A DNA stretch of 64,000 nt from NCBI RefSeq assembly GCF_039862785.1, contig NZ_CP156795.1, forward strand, positions 2,294,001 through 2,358,000. The letters are read 5' to 3'. Under the pieces are notes generated by a model. That model saw only the letters and a program-made list of their open reading frames with translations. It ran no database searches and was not told the origin of the DNA. The stretch's first letter is position 1; each line of letters starts with the position of its first letter. This stretch comes from Acinetobacter sp. ANC 7912 (GTDB lineage Bacteria > Pseudomonadota > Gammaproteobacteria > Pseudomonadales > Moraxellaceae). Positions 44,325-53,641 of the stretch are shown here, in pieces. Position numbers and translations under genes: made by a program.

Positions 44325-45218
44325 TTAAAATAAATCCGGACAGAATTTTTCTTTAAGGACTTTCAGAATCAGGTTAATCACCTGATGTTTCTGATCTTTA
44401 CGGTAGCTGGCATACAGGCCAATCATCGGTAATGGTTCAATGGTTTTCTTGACCACAATATTTTCACCGAGCAATGGAATCACATAAGACGGCACCAGAC
44501 TCCAGCCTACGCCCATGCCGACCAGATTGACATTCAACAGGATATTGGTGGAATGCTGTACCACATTCACGCGAATCCCAGATTTTTTCAGAAAATCATG
44601 AATGACCGAATACAGTTGTGGTGATGCCTGTTCATCACTGATCACAAAGTCACGACCTTCGAAGCTCTTGATACTGAGTGCCGGCCCATTCACCACCTTG
44701 GAATCACGCGGCACAATCAGGGTCAACGGCTCATCAAAAATCTTGATCGACTCAAATTCTTCCGAAGGATCCGGATAACGTGTAAAGGCAATGTCCAGCA
44801 TACCTTGACGCAGCCAGGAAAACTGTTCCGCATCGGTCAGGCTATGAAACAGCGCTTTCAGGTCCGGAAAATGCGCCCGGATATTCGGCATGATATACGG
44901 GAAAATTTTCATTTCAGCTACCGGGACAAAACCAATATCCAGCTGTTTTTTCTCCACCTCAGCAACCTGACGTGCGAGATGTATGCCACGCTCGGCATGT
45001 TCCAGACTGAGCAGCGCTTCTTTTAAAAAGACTTTACCTGCTTCGGTCAGTTCGACCCTACGGTTGGAGCGTTCCAGCAGTTTCACCCCGACTTCACGTT
45101 CCAGATCCTTGATCTGCTGACTGAGTGAAGGTTGAACAGTATTCAGCTTTTCTGCAGCACGGGTAAAGTTCAGCTCGCTTGCGACCGTACAGAAATATCG
45201 TAAATGTCTCAGTTCCAT
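44325..45218 (-). CDS. LysR-family transcriptional regulator (CatM/BenM-like)
   Basis: 297 residues. The N-terminal winged helix-turn-helix starts MELRHLRYFCTVASELNFTRAAEKLNTVQPSLSQQI (written here as MELRHLRYFCTVASELNFTR plus following residues 21-36), typical of the BenM/CatM branch. The C-terminal effector domain covers about 90-297. The ATG at 45218 is used; an open frame continues 31 codons upstream into the MFS gene but is not typical. It is the last gene of a tetR-MFS-lysR run, 11 bp after the MFS gene. Ligand unknown; aromatic acids are common for this branch. Confidence 0.88.
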   Translation of the reverse strand: MELRHLRYFCTVASELNFTRAAEKLNTVQPSLSQQIKDLEREVGVKLLERSNRRVELTEAGKVFLKEALLSLEHAERGIHLARQVAEVEKKQLDIGFVPVAEMKIFPYIMPNIRAHFPDLKALFHSLTDAEQFSWLRQGMLDIAFTRYPDPSEEFESIKIFDEPLTLIVPRDSKVVNGPALSIKSFEGRDFVISDEQASPQLYSVIHDFLKKSGIRVNVVQHSTNILLNVNLVGMGVGWSLVPSYVIPLLGENIVVKKTIEPLPMIGLYASYRKDQKHQVINLILKVLKEKFCPDLF

Positions 45219-45229
45219 AATTTTTAATC

Positions 45230-46417
45230 CTATACAGAAGCTTTTTTTGCTCTTTTCTTCGCCACAGTCTGTCGATAAATCAATAAGGTTAGCATCACAA
45301 TGATGGCACAAATGATGTAGGTGGTTTCATAGCCCCAATATGCAATCAGGATGCCCATCACCACGGAACCCACTGCTAAGCCTAGGTCAAATAAAGTAAA
45401 GAATGTGGAAATCGCATGGCCCATACGCTGTTTTTCCACTGACTGAATTGCCAGTGTCTGCAGACATGGGAATAATGATCCGTAACCAATCCCAATAAAG
45501 ATGGCTGACAGCCACAGCATCCACTGATCATCCACAAACGTGATCATCACCAGACCAATAGCAAAGAACAGGAAAGATGGATAGATCACCGCATCCGGGC
45601 CTTTGCGGTCATAGAATTTACCCACCCATGGGCGCACCACCAGCATGGATACCGCAAACACGATAAAGAACAGGCTGACGTAAGCCAATAAATCTTTGGC
45701 CTCGGCATATACGGTAATAAAGCTGGTAATGCTGGAATAAGCAAATGCGGTGAGCAAGGCAATAAAGCTCACTGCCAGCACCTTGGTTTCGACAATATCT
45801 TGCAAAGTTAAAGAAGATTTTGTCTCTACTTGATGTGGTTTTGGCAAATCACGAATATTCAGAATCAGACTAAAAATCAAACCTAAACTGATCAGCACGG
45901 CCAGAATGCCAAACAAAATCTGGAAGCTGGTGAACTGAATAGTGGTTAAGGCAATCAGCGGCCCAAACACCACCCCCAGATTGGTCGACATGACAAAATA
46001 GCCCATGCCCTCGCCCTTGCGTTCATTTGGAATAAAGTCATTGGCCACCGGCACTGTGACGGTAGTCAGGATACTAAACCAGATGCCATGCAGAAAACGT
46101 ACGATCAACAGTGAGCTCATGCTATCAATCAGCAGATAACTAAACGCGAATAAGGCAAACAGCAAGCCTGCACCACGCATCGCCACTTTTTGCCCGATTT
46201 TTTCAATAATCAGACCGGTAAACGGACGGATTGCAATGGAAGAGACCAGAAATAGCGTCAGTGCCAGACCGGCTTGCTTCACTGTTCCACCCAGTTCATT
46301 GGTGATATAGATCGGCAAAATCGCGATCTGGGCAAAATAATAGGTAAATAAAAACAGGTTATTCAGTACGCACAGGATAAATGAGCGATTCCATAAATTT
46401 TGTGTCATGGCAGACAT
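45230..46417 (-). CDS. MFS transporter, drug-efflux type
   Basis: 395 residues, about twelve helices. The MFS loop 2-3 element is RPFTGLIIEKIGQKVAMRGAG (starting near 64), and the counterpart in the second half is RPWVGKFYDRKGPDAV. It resembles YfcJ/YhhS-like exporters. Its position 26 bp after a TetR gene suggests a repressor-efflux pair. ATG at 46417 or 46408 is possible; AGG lies upstream of the first. Confidence 0.85.
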   Translation of the reverse strand: MSAMTQNLWNRSFILCVLNNLFLFTYYFAQIAILPIYITNELGGTVKQAGLALTLFLVSSIAIRPFTGLIIEKIGQKVAMRGAGLLFALFAFSYLLIDSMSSLLIVRFLHGIWFSILTTVTVPVANDFIPNERKGEGMGYFVMSTNLGVVFGPLIALTTIQFTSFQILFGILAVLISLGLIFSLILNIRDLPKPHQVETKSSLTLQDIVETKVLAVSFIALLTAFAYSSITSFITVYAEAKDLLAYVSLFFIVFAVSMLVVRPWVGKFYDRKGPDAVIYPSFLFFAIGLVMITFVDDQWMLWLSAIFIGIGYGSLFPCLQTLAIQSVEKQRMGHAISTFFTLFDLGLAVGSVVMGILIAYWGYETTYIICAIIVMLTLLIYRQTVAKKRAKKASV

Positions 46418-46443
46418 ACAAACCTACTATTTGCAGAACAAAT

Positions 46444-47013
46444 TCAATGTGATGCCTGCATACGTACAGGCTGAAGGACAAGTGAAACCAAGGCACGGAT
46501 ATAGGCATCATCCGGCATACGGTTAAAGAAAATAATCTTGTAATGGATCGGGCCGTAGAGCGTGTCCAGCATCAGGTCAAAAGGATAATCGCTACGGATT
46601 TCTCCCCGTTCAATCGACTGCTGCAGCAAGGCATGCATCTGTTCACGGCGTGGCAACAGAAAATCATGAAAGAAGTTTCCAGCCAGTTCACGATGATTGG
46701 CCATCACCACCAGTAATGCCCGTCCTACCGGATGGTTCAATGCCTGTGCCAGACGGGTCAGCTGCTGAATCAGGTTATCTTCCAGGGTTTTGGCTAAATC
46801 CAGATCAAAAATCGAAGCGGTATGCGCCCGGAAAGTATCCAGCACCAGCTCAGACTTGTGCTTCCACCAACGGTAAATGGTGGACTTGCCTACCCCGGCC
46901 CTTGCCGCAATATCTTCAATGGTCAGCTGGTAATACTCATATTCACTGAGCGCTTCTATTACAGCCTGAAAAATGCAGTCCTGGCGCCGTGAGGTTTTTT
47001 CATCCTGCGTCAT
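46444..47013 (-). CDS. TetR/AcrR-family transcriptional regulator
   Basis: 189 residues. The N-terminal helix-turn-helix is IEDIAARAGVGKSTIYRWWKHKSEL (about 32-56, shown in two parts: IEDIAARAGVGKSTIYRWW, KHKSEL). The C-terminal domain resembles TetR_C_11-type ligand domains. It is the first gene of a tetR-MFS-lysR run. A perfect 20-bp palindrome lies 12 bp upstream of its start codon, a likely autoregulatory operator. Confidence 0.9.
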   Translation of the reverse strand: MTQDEKTSRRQDCIFQAVIEALSEYEYYQLTIEDIAARAGVGKSTIYRWWKHKSELVLDTFRAHTASIFDLDLAKTLEDNLIQQLTRLAQALNHPVGRALLVVMANHRELAGNFFHDFLLPRREQMHALLQQSIERGEIRSDYPFDLMLDTLYGPIHYKIIFFNRMPDDAYIRALVSLVLQPVRMQASH

Positions 47014-47024
47014 GGTTTAAATTC

Positions 47025-47044
47025 GAAACGATACGTATCGTTTC
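47025..47044. promoter_or_regulatory. Likely TetR operator (20-bp perfect palindrome)
   Basis: GAAACGATACGTATCGTTTC is perfectly self-complementary, has the length and centre typical of TetR-family operators, and lies directly upstream of the tetR start codon, where bound protein would block the promoter of the tetR-MFS-lysR operon. Confidence 0.75.
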
Positions 47045-47094
47045 ATTTTAGGTGATTTATACCGTAATCACCAGTCCAAAAATGGATATTAAAT

Positions 47095-47124
47095 AAAAAA
47101 GGCCTCCATTATGGGAGGCCTTTT
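47095..47124 (-). terminator. Terminator between the thioesterase gene and tetR
   Basis: AAAAGGCCTCC/GGAGGCCTTTT with a T run on the minus strand; it ends the thioesterase transcript and isolates the tetR operon. Confidence 0.88.
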
Positions 47125-47138
47125 AAATCTAAGAAATC

Positions 47139-47660
47139 TTAGTTATGTGCTGTTTTCTTGTAGATGCTGCAAGAAGGATGATGATTTTCCTGCAAACGGG
47201 CAATTTTACGCTGTTCTGCAGCTTCAAAACGGCAACGTTTCCAGTCATTGTCCAGATTCAGTGGTGGAATTTCTTTCGGCTTGCCATTTTCATCGACAGC
47301 AACCATGGTGAAGTAACAGCTGTTGGTATGACGCACGGTACGCTTCTGAATATTCTGTGCCTCAACGCGAATGCCAATTTCCATCGAAGTACGACCCACG
47401 TGGTTCACACTTGCCAGGAAAGTAACCAGCTCACCTACATGAATCGGTTCTTTAAAAGTGACTTTATCTACGGATAGTGTGACGACATAACTACCTGAGT
47501 AACGGCTCGCACAGGCATACGCTACCTGATCCAGCAGTTTCAGAATGGTACCACCATGCACATTTCCTGAAAAATTTGCCATGTCTGGTGTCATAAGAAC
47601 GGTCATCGTTAACTCTGACTGGTCATCTGAAATTGCTGCAAGTTGGTCTAATGGGGCCAT
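47139..47660 (-). CDS. Acyl-CoA thioesterase (YciA-like hotdog fold)
   Basis: 173 residues. It hydrolyses acyl-CoA esters. The hotdog signature is visible: NFSGNVHGGTILKLLDQVAYACASRYSG (beginning near residue 29) with the catalytic Asp in LLDQ, VTLSVDKVTFKEPIHVGELV and VGRTSMEIGIRVEAQNI. The ATG at 47660 is preferred: the frame continues 14 codons upstream, but a TATAAT hexamer at 47704-47709 (minus) overlaps the region just before that longer start. Confidence 0.88.
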   Translation of the reverse strand: MAPLDQLAAISDDQSELTMTVLMTPDMANFSGNVHGGTILKLLDQVAYACASRYSGSYVVTLSVDKVTFKEPIHVGELVTFLASVNHVGRTSMEIGIRVEAQNIQKRTVRHTNSCYFTMVAVDENGKPKEIPPLNLDNDWKRCRFEAAEQRKIARLQENHHPSCSIYKKTAHN

Positions 47661-47703
47661 CGCTTTCTCTGAACTTTTTTGAATGACAATGATATAGCGC
47701 ATT

Positions 47704-47709
47704 ATTATA
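47704..47709 (-). promoter_or_regulatory. Putative -10 element of the thioesterase gene
   Basis: A perfect TATAAT on the minus strand, about 44 bp upstream of the chosen start codon at 47660. Confidence 0.5.
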
Positions 47710-47948
47710 GCGATTTTACCGGCAAGAAAATGTTCAATTCGGCAAAAATTACATCATAATTACTTATATCTAAAATAATTTCATACAGAAAATAATATAG
47801 TACGAATCCTGAGAAGCTCTGCTGGAACAGGATTAAATGAAATACAGATTTATAGAATATTGTTTTCTTAATTAAATTGCACAGCTGATTAAATAATCAA
47901 TCAGACCCTATCTTTAAAATAAAACCGGGTCTGATTTTAAATAAGTAC

Positions 47949-48125
47949 TTACTCAGTAATGAGTTTTAGCATTTCTCTTGCCACATTCTGATAAGTCAGT
48001 ACCTGTTCGCCACCCAACTGGGTTTCAACGGTATAGGTATTGTCCTGATGAATTTCAGTCACCTTAAACTCGTATTGATCAAATTGTGCCAGCTGGACAC
48101 GTTGTCCGACTTCTAGTGTATTCAT
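47949..48125 (-). CDS. Small conserved-looking protein, 58 aa
   Basis: A 58-codon minus-strand ORF beginning MNTLEVGQRVQLAQFDQYEF and ending EMLKLITE. AGGG with GTGGGTAG spacing precedes the ATG at 48125. The sequence reads as a small beta-barrel-like domain (VGQRVQL..YEFKVTEI..NTYTVETQL), recalling SH3-like or KOW-like modules, followed by a short helix. Composition and reading-frame quality favour a real gene. Family not recognised. Confidence 0.6.
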   Translation of the reverse strand: MNTLEVGQRVQLAQFDQYEFKVTEIHQDNTYTVETQLGGEQVLTYQNVAREMLKLITE

Positions 48126-48473
48126 CTACCCACCCTATGCTTCATGTTCATTAGCCGACTTGGCGACATTTTACATGAGTTATTTAGATTTAAAACATTT
48201 GATCAACCTAAGTATGTAAATATCTTTTTAAAATTTTTAAAATATAAATAACGAAATTTAAAACTCAATAAATATTATTAATTTTCAATATATTAAATAA
48301 ATACCAACTCTTATAAAAACTTTTTATTTATAGCCAATAACGCTTAACTTATAGCTCCAAAAGATAGCCAATACTTATCTTTATTTAGTATTAGTTTTAA
48401 GTCATGAATATAAAAAACCTCATCAACAGGAACGCTGCAGATGAGGTTTTCTGATACAAATTTGGCTGCGCTG
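48126..48473. other. AT-rich intergenic region with patatin-gene terminator
   Basis: 348 bp, very AT-rich, without a convincing ORF. The only clear element is the hairpin at 48414-48450. Confidence 0.4.
48414..48450 (-). terminator. Terminator of the patatin-like gene
   Basis: AAAACCTCATC/GATGAGGTTTT, 11-bp stem, 15-base loop, T run on both strands, 23 bp after the stop codon. Confidence 0.85.
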
Positions 48474-49475
48474 TTATTTTTCCTGAGCCAAGAGCTGATG
48501 AATCTGATTGCCATAACCATAGTTATGCTGCTGGTATACGTGGGCAATGTTATGCAATTTGGCCCGGGCCGCCTGAATCCCAGCTTCCATCGTCATAGCT
48601 CGACCACGCACATCAAAAATATGACCTTTTTCACGCAGATCCGGCTGAATCACCACATCCGCATGCTTAAGTTCTTCATTGGCCAGACGTTTCTGCATGA
48701 TATTAATATTCTGGTTGAACAGGCCCCAGACATTGGTGGTTTCGGTATGAATCGGCTGCGCCAGAATATCGACAGCGATGACGATATCCGCCCCAAGCTC
48801 ACGTGCTACATCCACCGGCACTGGACTGACCAGACCACCATCGACATATTCCTTACCTTCAATTTGCGCGGGAATAAACATACTTGGTATAGCAACTGAA
48901 GCACGTACAGCCTGACCAGTATTGCCATAGTTAAACACGACTTTTTTGCCTTCTTTTAAGTCGGTCGCCACCACAAACATCGGTATTTTCATGTCCTGTA
49001 AGGGCACATTATCCACCTGCAGATTGACATAGTTTTCGACTTTTTTCCCGTCAAAGAAGCCTTTACGATCCAGTCTGAAATCACGTACATCATTGGCTTT
49101 CATGGTCAGGGCAATATTACGCAGTTCAATCGCAGGTTTGCCACTGGCATAAATCGAACCGACGATACTCCCTGCGCTAGTCCCGACAATCAGATCCGGT
49201 TTGATACCAGCTTCTTCGAGTACTTCAATCGCCCCGATATGCGCATAACCACGTGCGCCACCACTGCCCAGTACCAATGCCACCACCGGACGATTTTCAG
49301 CTTCCTTGATCTTCTGGAAATCAATATTATTTGGGCGTGCCTGTGCCGGCATGTGCAATGCCTGTTGAGGAGAACTGACAGAACGGACTGCCATAGTGCG
49401 TTGATCCGGCACGGTCTGACAGCCAGCCAGGCCCAGTAATCCCAGCATAATCAAACTTAAGCTGACCTTCTGCAT
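48474..49475 (-). CDS. Patatin-like phospholipase family lipoprotein (RssA-like)
   Basis: 333 residues. A lipoprotein signal ends in GLAGC (Cys near 19). The patatin domain has the oxyanion loop GSGGARGYAHIG (about 69-80), nucleophile GTSAGS (~99-104) and catalytic Asp in DGGLVSPVPVDVARELGAD (~212-230). Such enzymes cleave phospholipids or lysophospholipids; an outer-membrane or periplasmic location is inferred from the lipobox. The ATG at 49475 is used, with GAGG eleven bases upstream; an ATG at 49484 has too short spacing. Confidence 0.87.
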   Translation of the reverse strand: MQKVSLSLIMLGLLGLAGCQTVPDQRTMAVRSVSSPQQALHMPAQARPNNIDFQKIKEAENRPVVALVLGSGGARGYAHIGAIEVLEEAGIKPDLIVGTSAGSIVGSIYASGKPAIELRNIALTMKANDVRDFRLDRKGFFDGKKVENYVNLQVDNVPLQDMKIPMFVVATDLKEGKKVVFNYGNTGQAVRASVAIPSMFIPAQIEGKEYVDGGLVSPVPVDVARELGADIVIAVDILAQPIHTETTNVWGLFNQNINIMQKRLANEELKHADVVIQPDLREKGHIFDVRGRAMTMEAGIQAARAKLHNIAHVYQQHNYGYGNQIHQLLAQEK

Positions 49476-49595
49476 ATAGCACATATCCTCATATCAATTG
49501 CAGCATAGTGTATAAACACCATCTTAAATTAACTGTTGAATTTCGTAAAATTACTCTACAGTCTGAGTGACGTTTTGATCCGAATTATACCCCAC

Positions 49596-50804
49596 ATGCA
49601 GCCACCCTCACTTTTGCAGATTTTTCTGACTTTTCTCCAGCTCGGATGTACCTCCTTTGGTGGGCCGGCGGCGCATTTGGTATTTTTTCATCGCAAAATG
49701 GTTCAACAACTGCACTGGATCAATGATATCCAGTACCAACAACTGATCGCGCTCGCGCAATTACTTCCCGGTCCCAGCAGCAGTCAGGTTGGTATAGGCT
49801 TAGGCTATATGCAGCGTGGCTATCTGGGTGCTCTCATGGCCTGGCTGGGTTTTACCCTCCCTTCCGCGATTTTAATGGCTTTAGTTGCGGTATTAGGTCA
49901 ACGCTATTTTTATGTATTGAATTCGCATAGCTTTCATGTCATTCAGCTGATTGTCTTTGCAGTGGTGAGTTGGGCCTTCTGGCAGATGCTGCGTAGCTTC
50001 TGTAAATCTGGGTGGCAGTTTGCATTGATGGTAGCTTCTGCCCTGTTTCTAACTTTAGTACCCCTAAGTTTTAACCAGATTCTGGCCATTGTATTGGCAG
50101 GCTTGCTCAGTATTGCCATCTCCAAATATAGCAATAAAGTTACTGTCACTTCAGGACAAAGTGTCACCACAGATTTGCCACATCCCAAAGTTCAAAAAAA
50201 GCAAGCAATCTGTTGGGGAATCGCCTTTGTATTGCCTTTTATTGTAGTCCCGGCACTCGTACATGCATTGGGCTGGAGCAAACTGCATTTCTTTACCGAT
50301 TTTTATCAAACTGGTTCACTAGTCTTTGGTGGTGGTCATGTGATTTTGCCTTTACTCCGTCAGGATTTTGTCAGTAGCGGCATGGTCAGTGCACAGGCCT
50401 TTGACTTGGGCTATGCTTTTGCCCAGCTGATGCCGGGGCCACTATTTAATTTTGCCACTTATATCGGCACTTTACTGGACTGGACCGATCAGCTCTGGCT
50501 AAATGCCTTGCTGGCGACCGTTGCCATTTTCCTGCCATCTTTCTTTTTAATGTTTGCTACCCTGCCTTACTGGTCCTGGTTAATGCAGCAGGCTCTAATC
50601 CGTCAAGCGGTGATGGGTATTAATGCCGCTGTGGTTGGGCTGTTGCTCTATCTGGTGTTTGAACTGGGGCATAGCTATCTAACCCGATGGGAAGATATTA
50701 CTTTTGTCATTCTCATGATTGTTCTACTACGCTCCAAAATTCCGCTATGGTTTAGCCTGATTGCAGGGTTTGCGCTATACACTAGTTATCTTAGCTTTTT
50801 CTGA
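49596..50804 (+). CDS. Chromate transporter (CHR family)
   Basis: 402 residues with two homologous CHR halves. ChrA-type proteins export chromate; many chromosomal copies are uncharacterised. Each half shows the signature: LGCTSFGGPAAHLVFFHR near residue 17 with LAQLLPGPSSSQVGIGLGY, and TGSLVFGGGHVILPLLRQ near residue 236 with AFAQLMPGPLFNFATYIG. ATG at 49596 gives the usual length; a TTG at 49536 would add 20 residues. It is divergent from the patatin-like gene. Confidence 0.85.
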   Translation: MQPPSLLQIFLTFLQLGCTSFGGPAAHLVFFHRKMVQQLHWINDIQYQQLIALAQLLPGPSSSQVGIGLGYMQRGYLGALMAWLGFTLPSAILMALVAVLGQRYFYVLNSHSFHVIQLIVFAVVSWAFWQMLRSFCKSGWQFALMVASALFLTLVPLSFNQILAIVLAGLLSIAISKYSNKVTVTSGQSVTTDLPHPKVQKKQAICWGIAFVLPFIVVPALVHALGWSKLHFFTDFYQTGSLVFGGGHVILPLLRQDFVSSGMVSAQAFDLGYAFAQLMPGPLFNFATYIGTLLDWTDQLWLNALLATVAIFLPSFFLMFATLPYWSWLMQQALIRQAVMGINAAVVGLLLYLVFELGHSYLTRWEDITFVILMIVLLRSKIPLWFSLIAGFALYTSYLSFF

Positions 50805-50827
50805 TTTAGCTACTAATAATTGAAAAT

Positions 50828-50855
50828 AAAAAGCCCCGAACGAATCGAGGCTTTT
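50828..50855. terminator. Bidirectional terminator between chromate transporter and symporter genes
   Basis: AAAAGCC.CG/CG.GGCTTTT with one mismatch and a seven-base loop. Confidence 0.8.
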
Positions 50856-50866
50856 GATTTAAGGTC

Positions 50867-52348
50867 TTACCAGATATCAGATTTAACCTTGTCCTTAAAC
50901 TTCGGATGATGATCCAGCTTAAACACAGGTTCCTTGATGCCCTGTTTCAGCTGACCGGTATAATCTTTCAGTAACATCAGTACAAAAGGCATCAGTAACA
51001 GAATAGCGATCAGGTTGATACTGGCCATAATGCCCATGAACAGATCGGCCATGTTCCAGATCAGCGGCACACTAGCAATCGAACCGAAGTACACCATAAA
51101 CAGCACCAGCAGACGGAAGATCAACATCATTTTCGGCTGGTTGTTAATGAACTGCACATTACCTTCCGCATAAGCGTAGTTCCCGATAATCGAAGAATAG
51201 GCAAACAGGAATAGAATCAAGGCCAGGAAGTCATCGCCCCAAGAACCAATCTGACTTTCTAGCGCCATCTGGGTCAGAGTAACCCCTTCAAAGCCAGCAT
51301 TTTCATACAGACCAGAGACCAGAATCACAATCGCGGTACATGAACACACCACAAAGGTATCCACAAAGACACCTAACATTTGTACCAGCCCTTGGTTTAC
51401 TGGATGCTTCACATCTGAGGCTGCTGCAGCATTCGGCGCCGAGCCCATCCCCGCTTCATTCGAGAATAAGCCACGCTTGATGCCCATCATCATGGCCATG
51501 GAAATCATGGCACCAAAGAAACCACCCGCGGCTGCTTCAAAAGCAAAAGCCTTGGTGAAGATCAACTGGAAAATAGTCGGCAATACATCGTAGTTAATGA
51601 TGGCAATATATAAAGCGACGATTAAGTAAAGTAACGCCATGATCGGCACTACACGTTCTGCCACTTTGGCAATCCGCTTGATCCCACCAAAGATAATACT
51701 GGCTGTAATCAACACGAGTACTAAGCCTAACCAGGAAATCTCCAAACCAAAGCCACCTAAAGGCAGGGTCAGATTGGCTTGATCCCAGCCCCAGGCATGT
51801 GAAGTGGCACCAATAATCGCATTGGCCTGTACAGCATTAAACACAAAGCCATAAGTCAGAATCAGGGCGACGGCGAAGACAATGCCTAGCCATTTCTGTT
51901 TCAGACCTTGGGTAATGTAATACGCTGGACCACCACGGAACTGCTTGTTCTGGGTATCACGTACCTTAAACAGCTGCGCCAGCGAGGATTCCACAAAAGC
52001 CGAACTCATGCCGAGGAATGCAGTAAACCACATCCAGAACACCGCACCCGGGCCACCGATCGCAATCGCAATTGCCACACCAGCAACATTACCGACACCG
52101 ACACGGCTGGCCAGTCCAGTCACAAAGGCCTGGAACGGGGTAATACCATGTCCATGCTTGTCATCACCGCCGGTACGGCTAACTTTCATCACTTTCACGC
52201 TTTGCGAGAACAGGCGAACCTGCACCGCACCGGTCACCAGGGTATACAGCACCCCCACCGAGACCAGAAAGACCACCAGGAAATCCCAAAGCGGACCATT
52301 TAAGGCATTGACCCAGCCTAGCAGGGTTTCATTGAGCTGTTCGTTCAT
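50867..52348 (-). CDS. Alanine/glycine:cation symporter (AGCS family)
   Basis: 493 residues, about eleven helices. AGCS carriers take up alanine or glycine with Na+ or H+. The family signature GLASRVGVGNVAGVAIAIAIGGPGAVFWMW lies at about residues 77-107, with RGGPAYYITQGL (~138-149) and RGLFSNEAGMGSAPNAAA (~290-307). It lies 54 bp downstream of the gltS-like gene on the same strand, suggesting an amino-acid uptake operon. The ATG follows GAGAGGAT. Confidence 0.92.
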   Translation of the reverse strand: MNEQLNETLLGWVNALNGPLWDFLVVFLVSVGVLYTLVTGAVQVRLFSQSVKVMKVSRTGGDDKHGHGITPFQAFVTGLASRVGVGNVAGVAIAIAIGGPGAVFWMWFTAFLGMSSAFVESSLAQLFKVRDTQNKQFRGGPAYYITQGLKQKWLGIVFAVALILTYGFVFNAVQANAIIGATSHAWGWDQANLTLPLGGFGLEISWLGLVLVLITASIIFGGIKRIAKVAERVVPIMALLYLIVALYIAIINYDVLPTIFQLIFTKAFAFEAAAGGFFGAMISMAMMMGIKRGLFSNEAGMGSAPNAAAASDVKHPVNQGLVQMLGVFVDTFVVCSCTAIVILVSGLYENAGFEGVTLTQMALESQIGSWGDDFLALILFLFAYSSIIGNYAYAEGNVQFINNQPKMMLIFRLLVLFMVYFGSIASVPLIWNMADLFMGIMASINLIAILLLMPFVLMLLKDYTGQLKQGIKEPVFKLDHHPKFKDKVKSDIW

Positions 52349-52402
52349 GATTTATCCTCTCTATCCGCCCTAGTTTTATTCTTAATGTTTCGTATAAGTT
52401 CC

Positions 52403-53641
52403 TTATACGACGAATTTCAGGATGACCTGAATCACCGTTGCATTGATCAGATCGACGAAGAATGCACCACACAGCGGCACAATCAGGAAGGCCTTATGCG
52501 ATGCGCCATACATATTGGTAATCGCCTGCATGTTGGCAACAGCCGTTGGTGTTGCTCCCATACCAAAACCACAATGACCGGCTGCCAGTACAGCAGCATC
52601 ATAGTTTCGGCCCATAACACGAAACGTCACGAAGGCAGCATATAAAGCCATGGTAATGGTCTGTGCACCGAGGATCACCATCAATGGGCCTGCAAGGTCA
52701 ACCAGTTGCCATAATTTCAGGGATAACAATGCCATCGCCAGATAAAGTGACAGCGATGCGTTACCAAACACGTCAATGGCACGGTCAAAAATCTGTACCC
52801 GGAATACGCCTTCAATGATGTTCCGCAGAATCACACCGCCGGCTAAAGCCCAGACAAAGGTTGGCAGTTCAAACGCAGTACCCTTGCTATAACCAGTCAT
52901 AAACTCGGCAAAGGCCAGACAGGCTGCAAATAAACCCAGTGTGGTAATCGCATTATCAGCCGTAATCAGACGGACACGGTGTGGATATTCAAACGGGATA
53001 TATTCGGTAGAACTGATATCCAGTGGTGTATTGTCACGCTTTTCCACCTGTGCATCAGTACGTGGTGTTGCCAGTGCATAACGGTTAATCAGCAGTTTCG
53101 CCAATGGACCACCAATCAAACCACCAATAATCAGACCAAAGGTCGCACTCGCCATACCGATGACCAATGCTCCCTCAATCCCATGTTCATTTTCCAGAAT
53201 GGTACCCCAGGCACCCGCAGTCCCATGACCACCCGTCAGGGTAACTGAACCGGCAATCAAACCAATCAGTGGATCAATTCCGAGTACTGTGGCCAGGGAA
53301 ATACCGACAATGTCCTGCACTATGATGAACAGGGAAATTGCCACCAGAAAGATCACTAGCCCGATCCCGCCTTCACGTAACTTGGCAAAGTTGGCACTCA
53401 AACCAATTGAGGCAAAGAACACCAGCATGAAACTGGTTTGTAGTTCCGCGCTGGTGGTAATGCTATAACCCCACAGATTATGTACAAACAGGGAAATAAT
53501 CGCAGCAACCAGACCACCCGCCACCGGCTCAGGAATGTTATAGCGTTTTAAAAAATCGATTTTATTCACCAGGTATCGCCCGAGCAGCAATACGATTACT
53601 GCGGCAATCAAGGTATAAAATGCGTCAAAAGTAAAATCCAT
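52403..53641 (-). CDS. gltS: Sodium/glutamate symporter GltS
   Basis: 412 residues. It imports glutamate with Na+. The two-fold ESS-family pattern shows GSVTLTGGHGTAGAWG (about residues 131-146) and the second re-entrant loop AGHCGFGMGATPTAVANMQAI (starting near 360). Start ATG at 53641 with AGG nine bases upstream. It probably forms an operon with the AGCS gene. The 876-bp region upstream is unusually long. Confidence 0.93.
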   Translation of the reverse strand: MDFTFDAFYTLIAAVIVLLLGRYLVNKIDFLKRYNIPEPVAGGLVAAIISLFVHNLWGYSITTSAELQTSFMLVFFASIGLSANFAKLREGGIGLVIFLVAISLFIIVQDIVGISLATVLGIDPLIGLIAGSVTLTGGHGTAGAWGTILENEHGIEGALVIGMASATFGLIIGGLIGGPLAKLLINRYALATPRTDAQVEKRDNTPLDISSTEYIPFEYPHRVRLITADNAITTLGLFAACLAFAEFMTGYSKGTAFELPTFVWALAGGVILRNIIEGVFRVQIFDRAIDVFGNASLSLYLAMALLSLKLWQLVDLAGPLMVILGAQTITMALYAAFVTFRVMGRNYDAAVLAAGHCGFGMGATPTAVANMQAITNMYGASHKAFLIVPLCGAFFVDLINATVIQVILKFVV

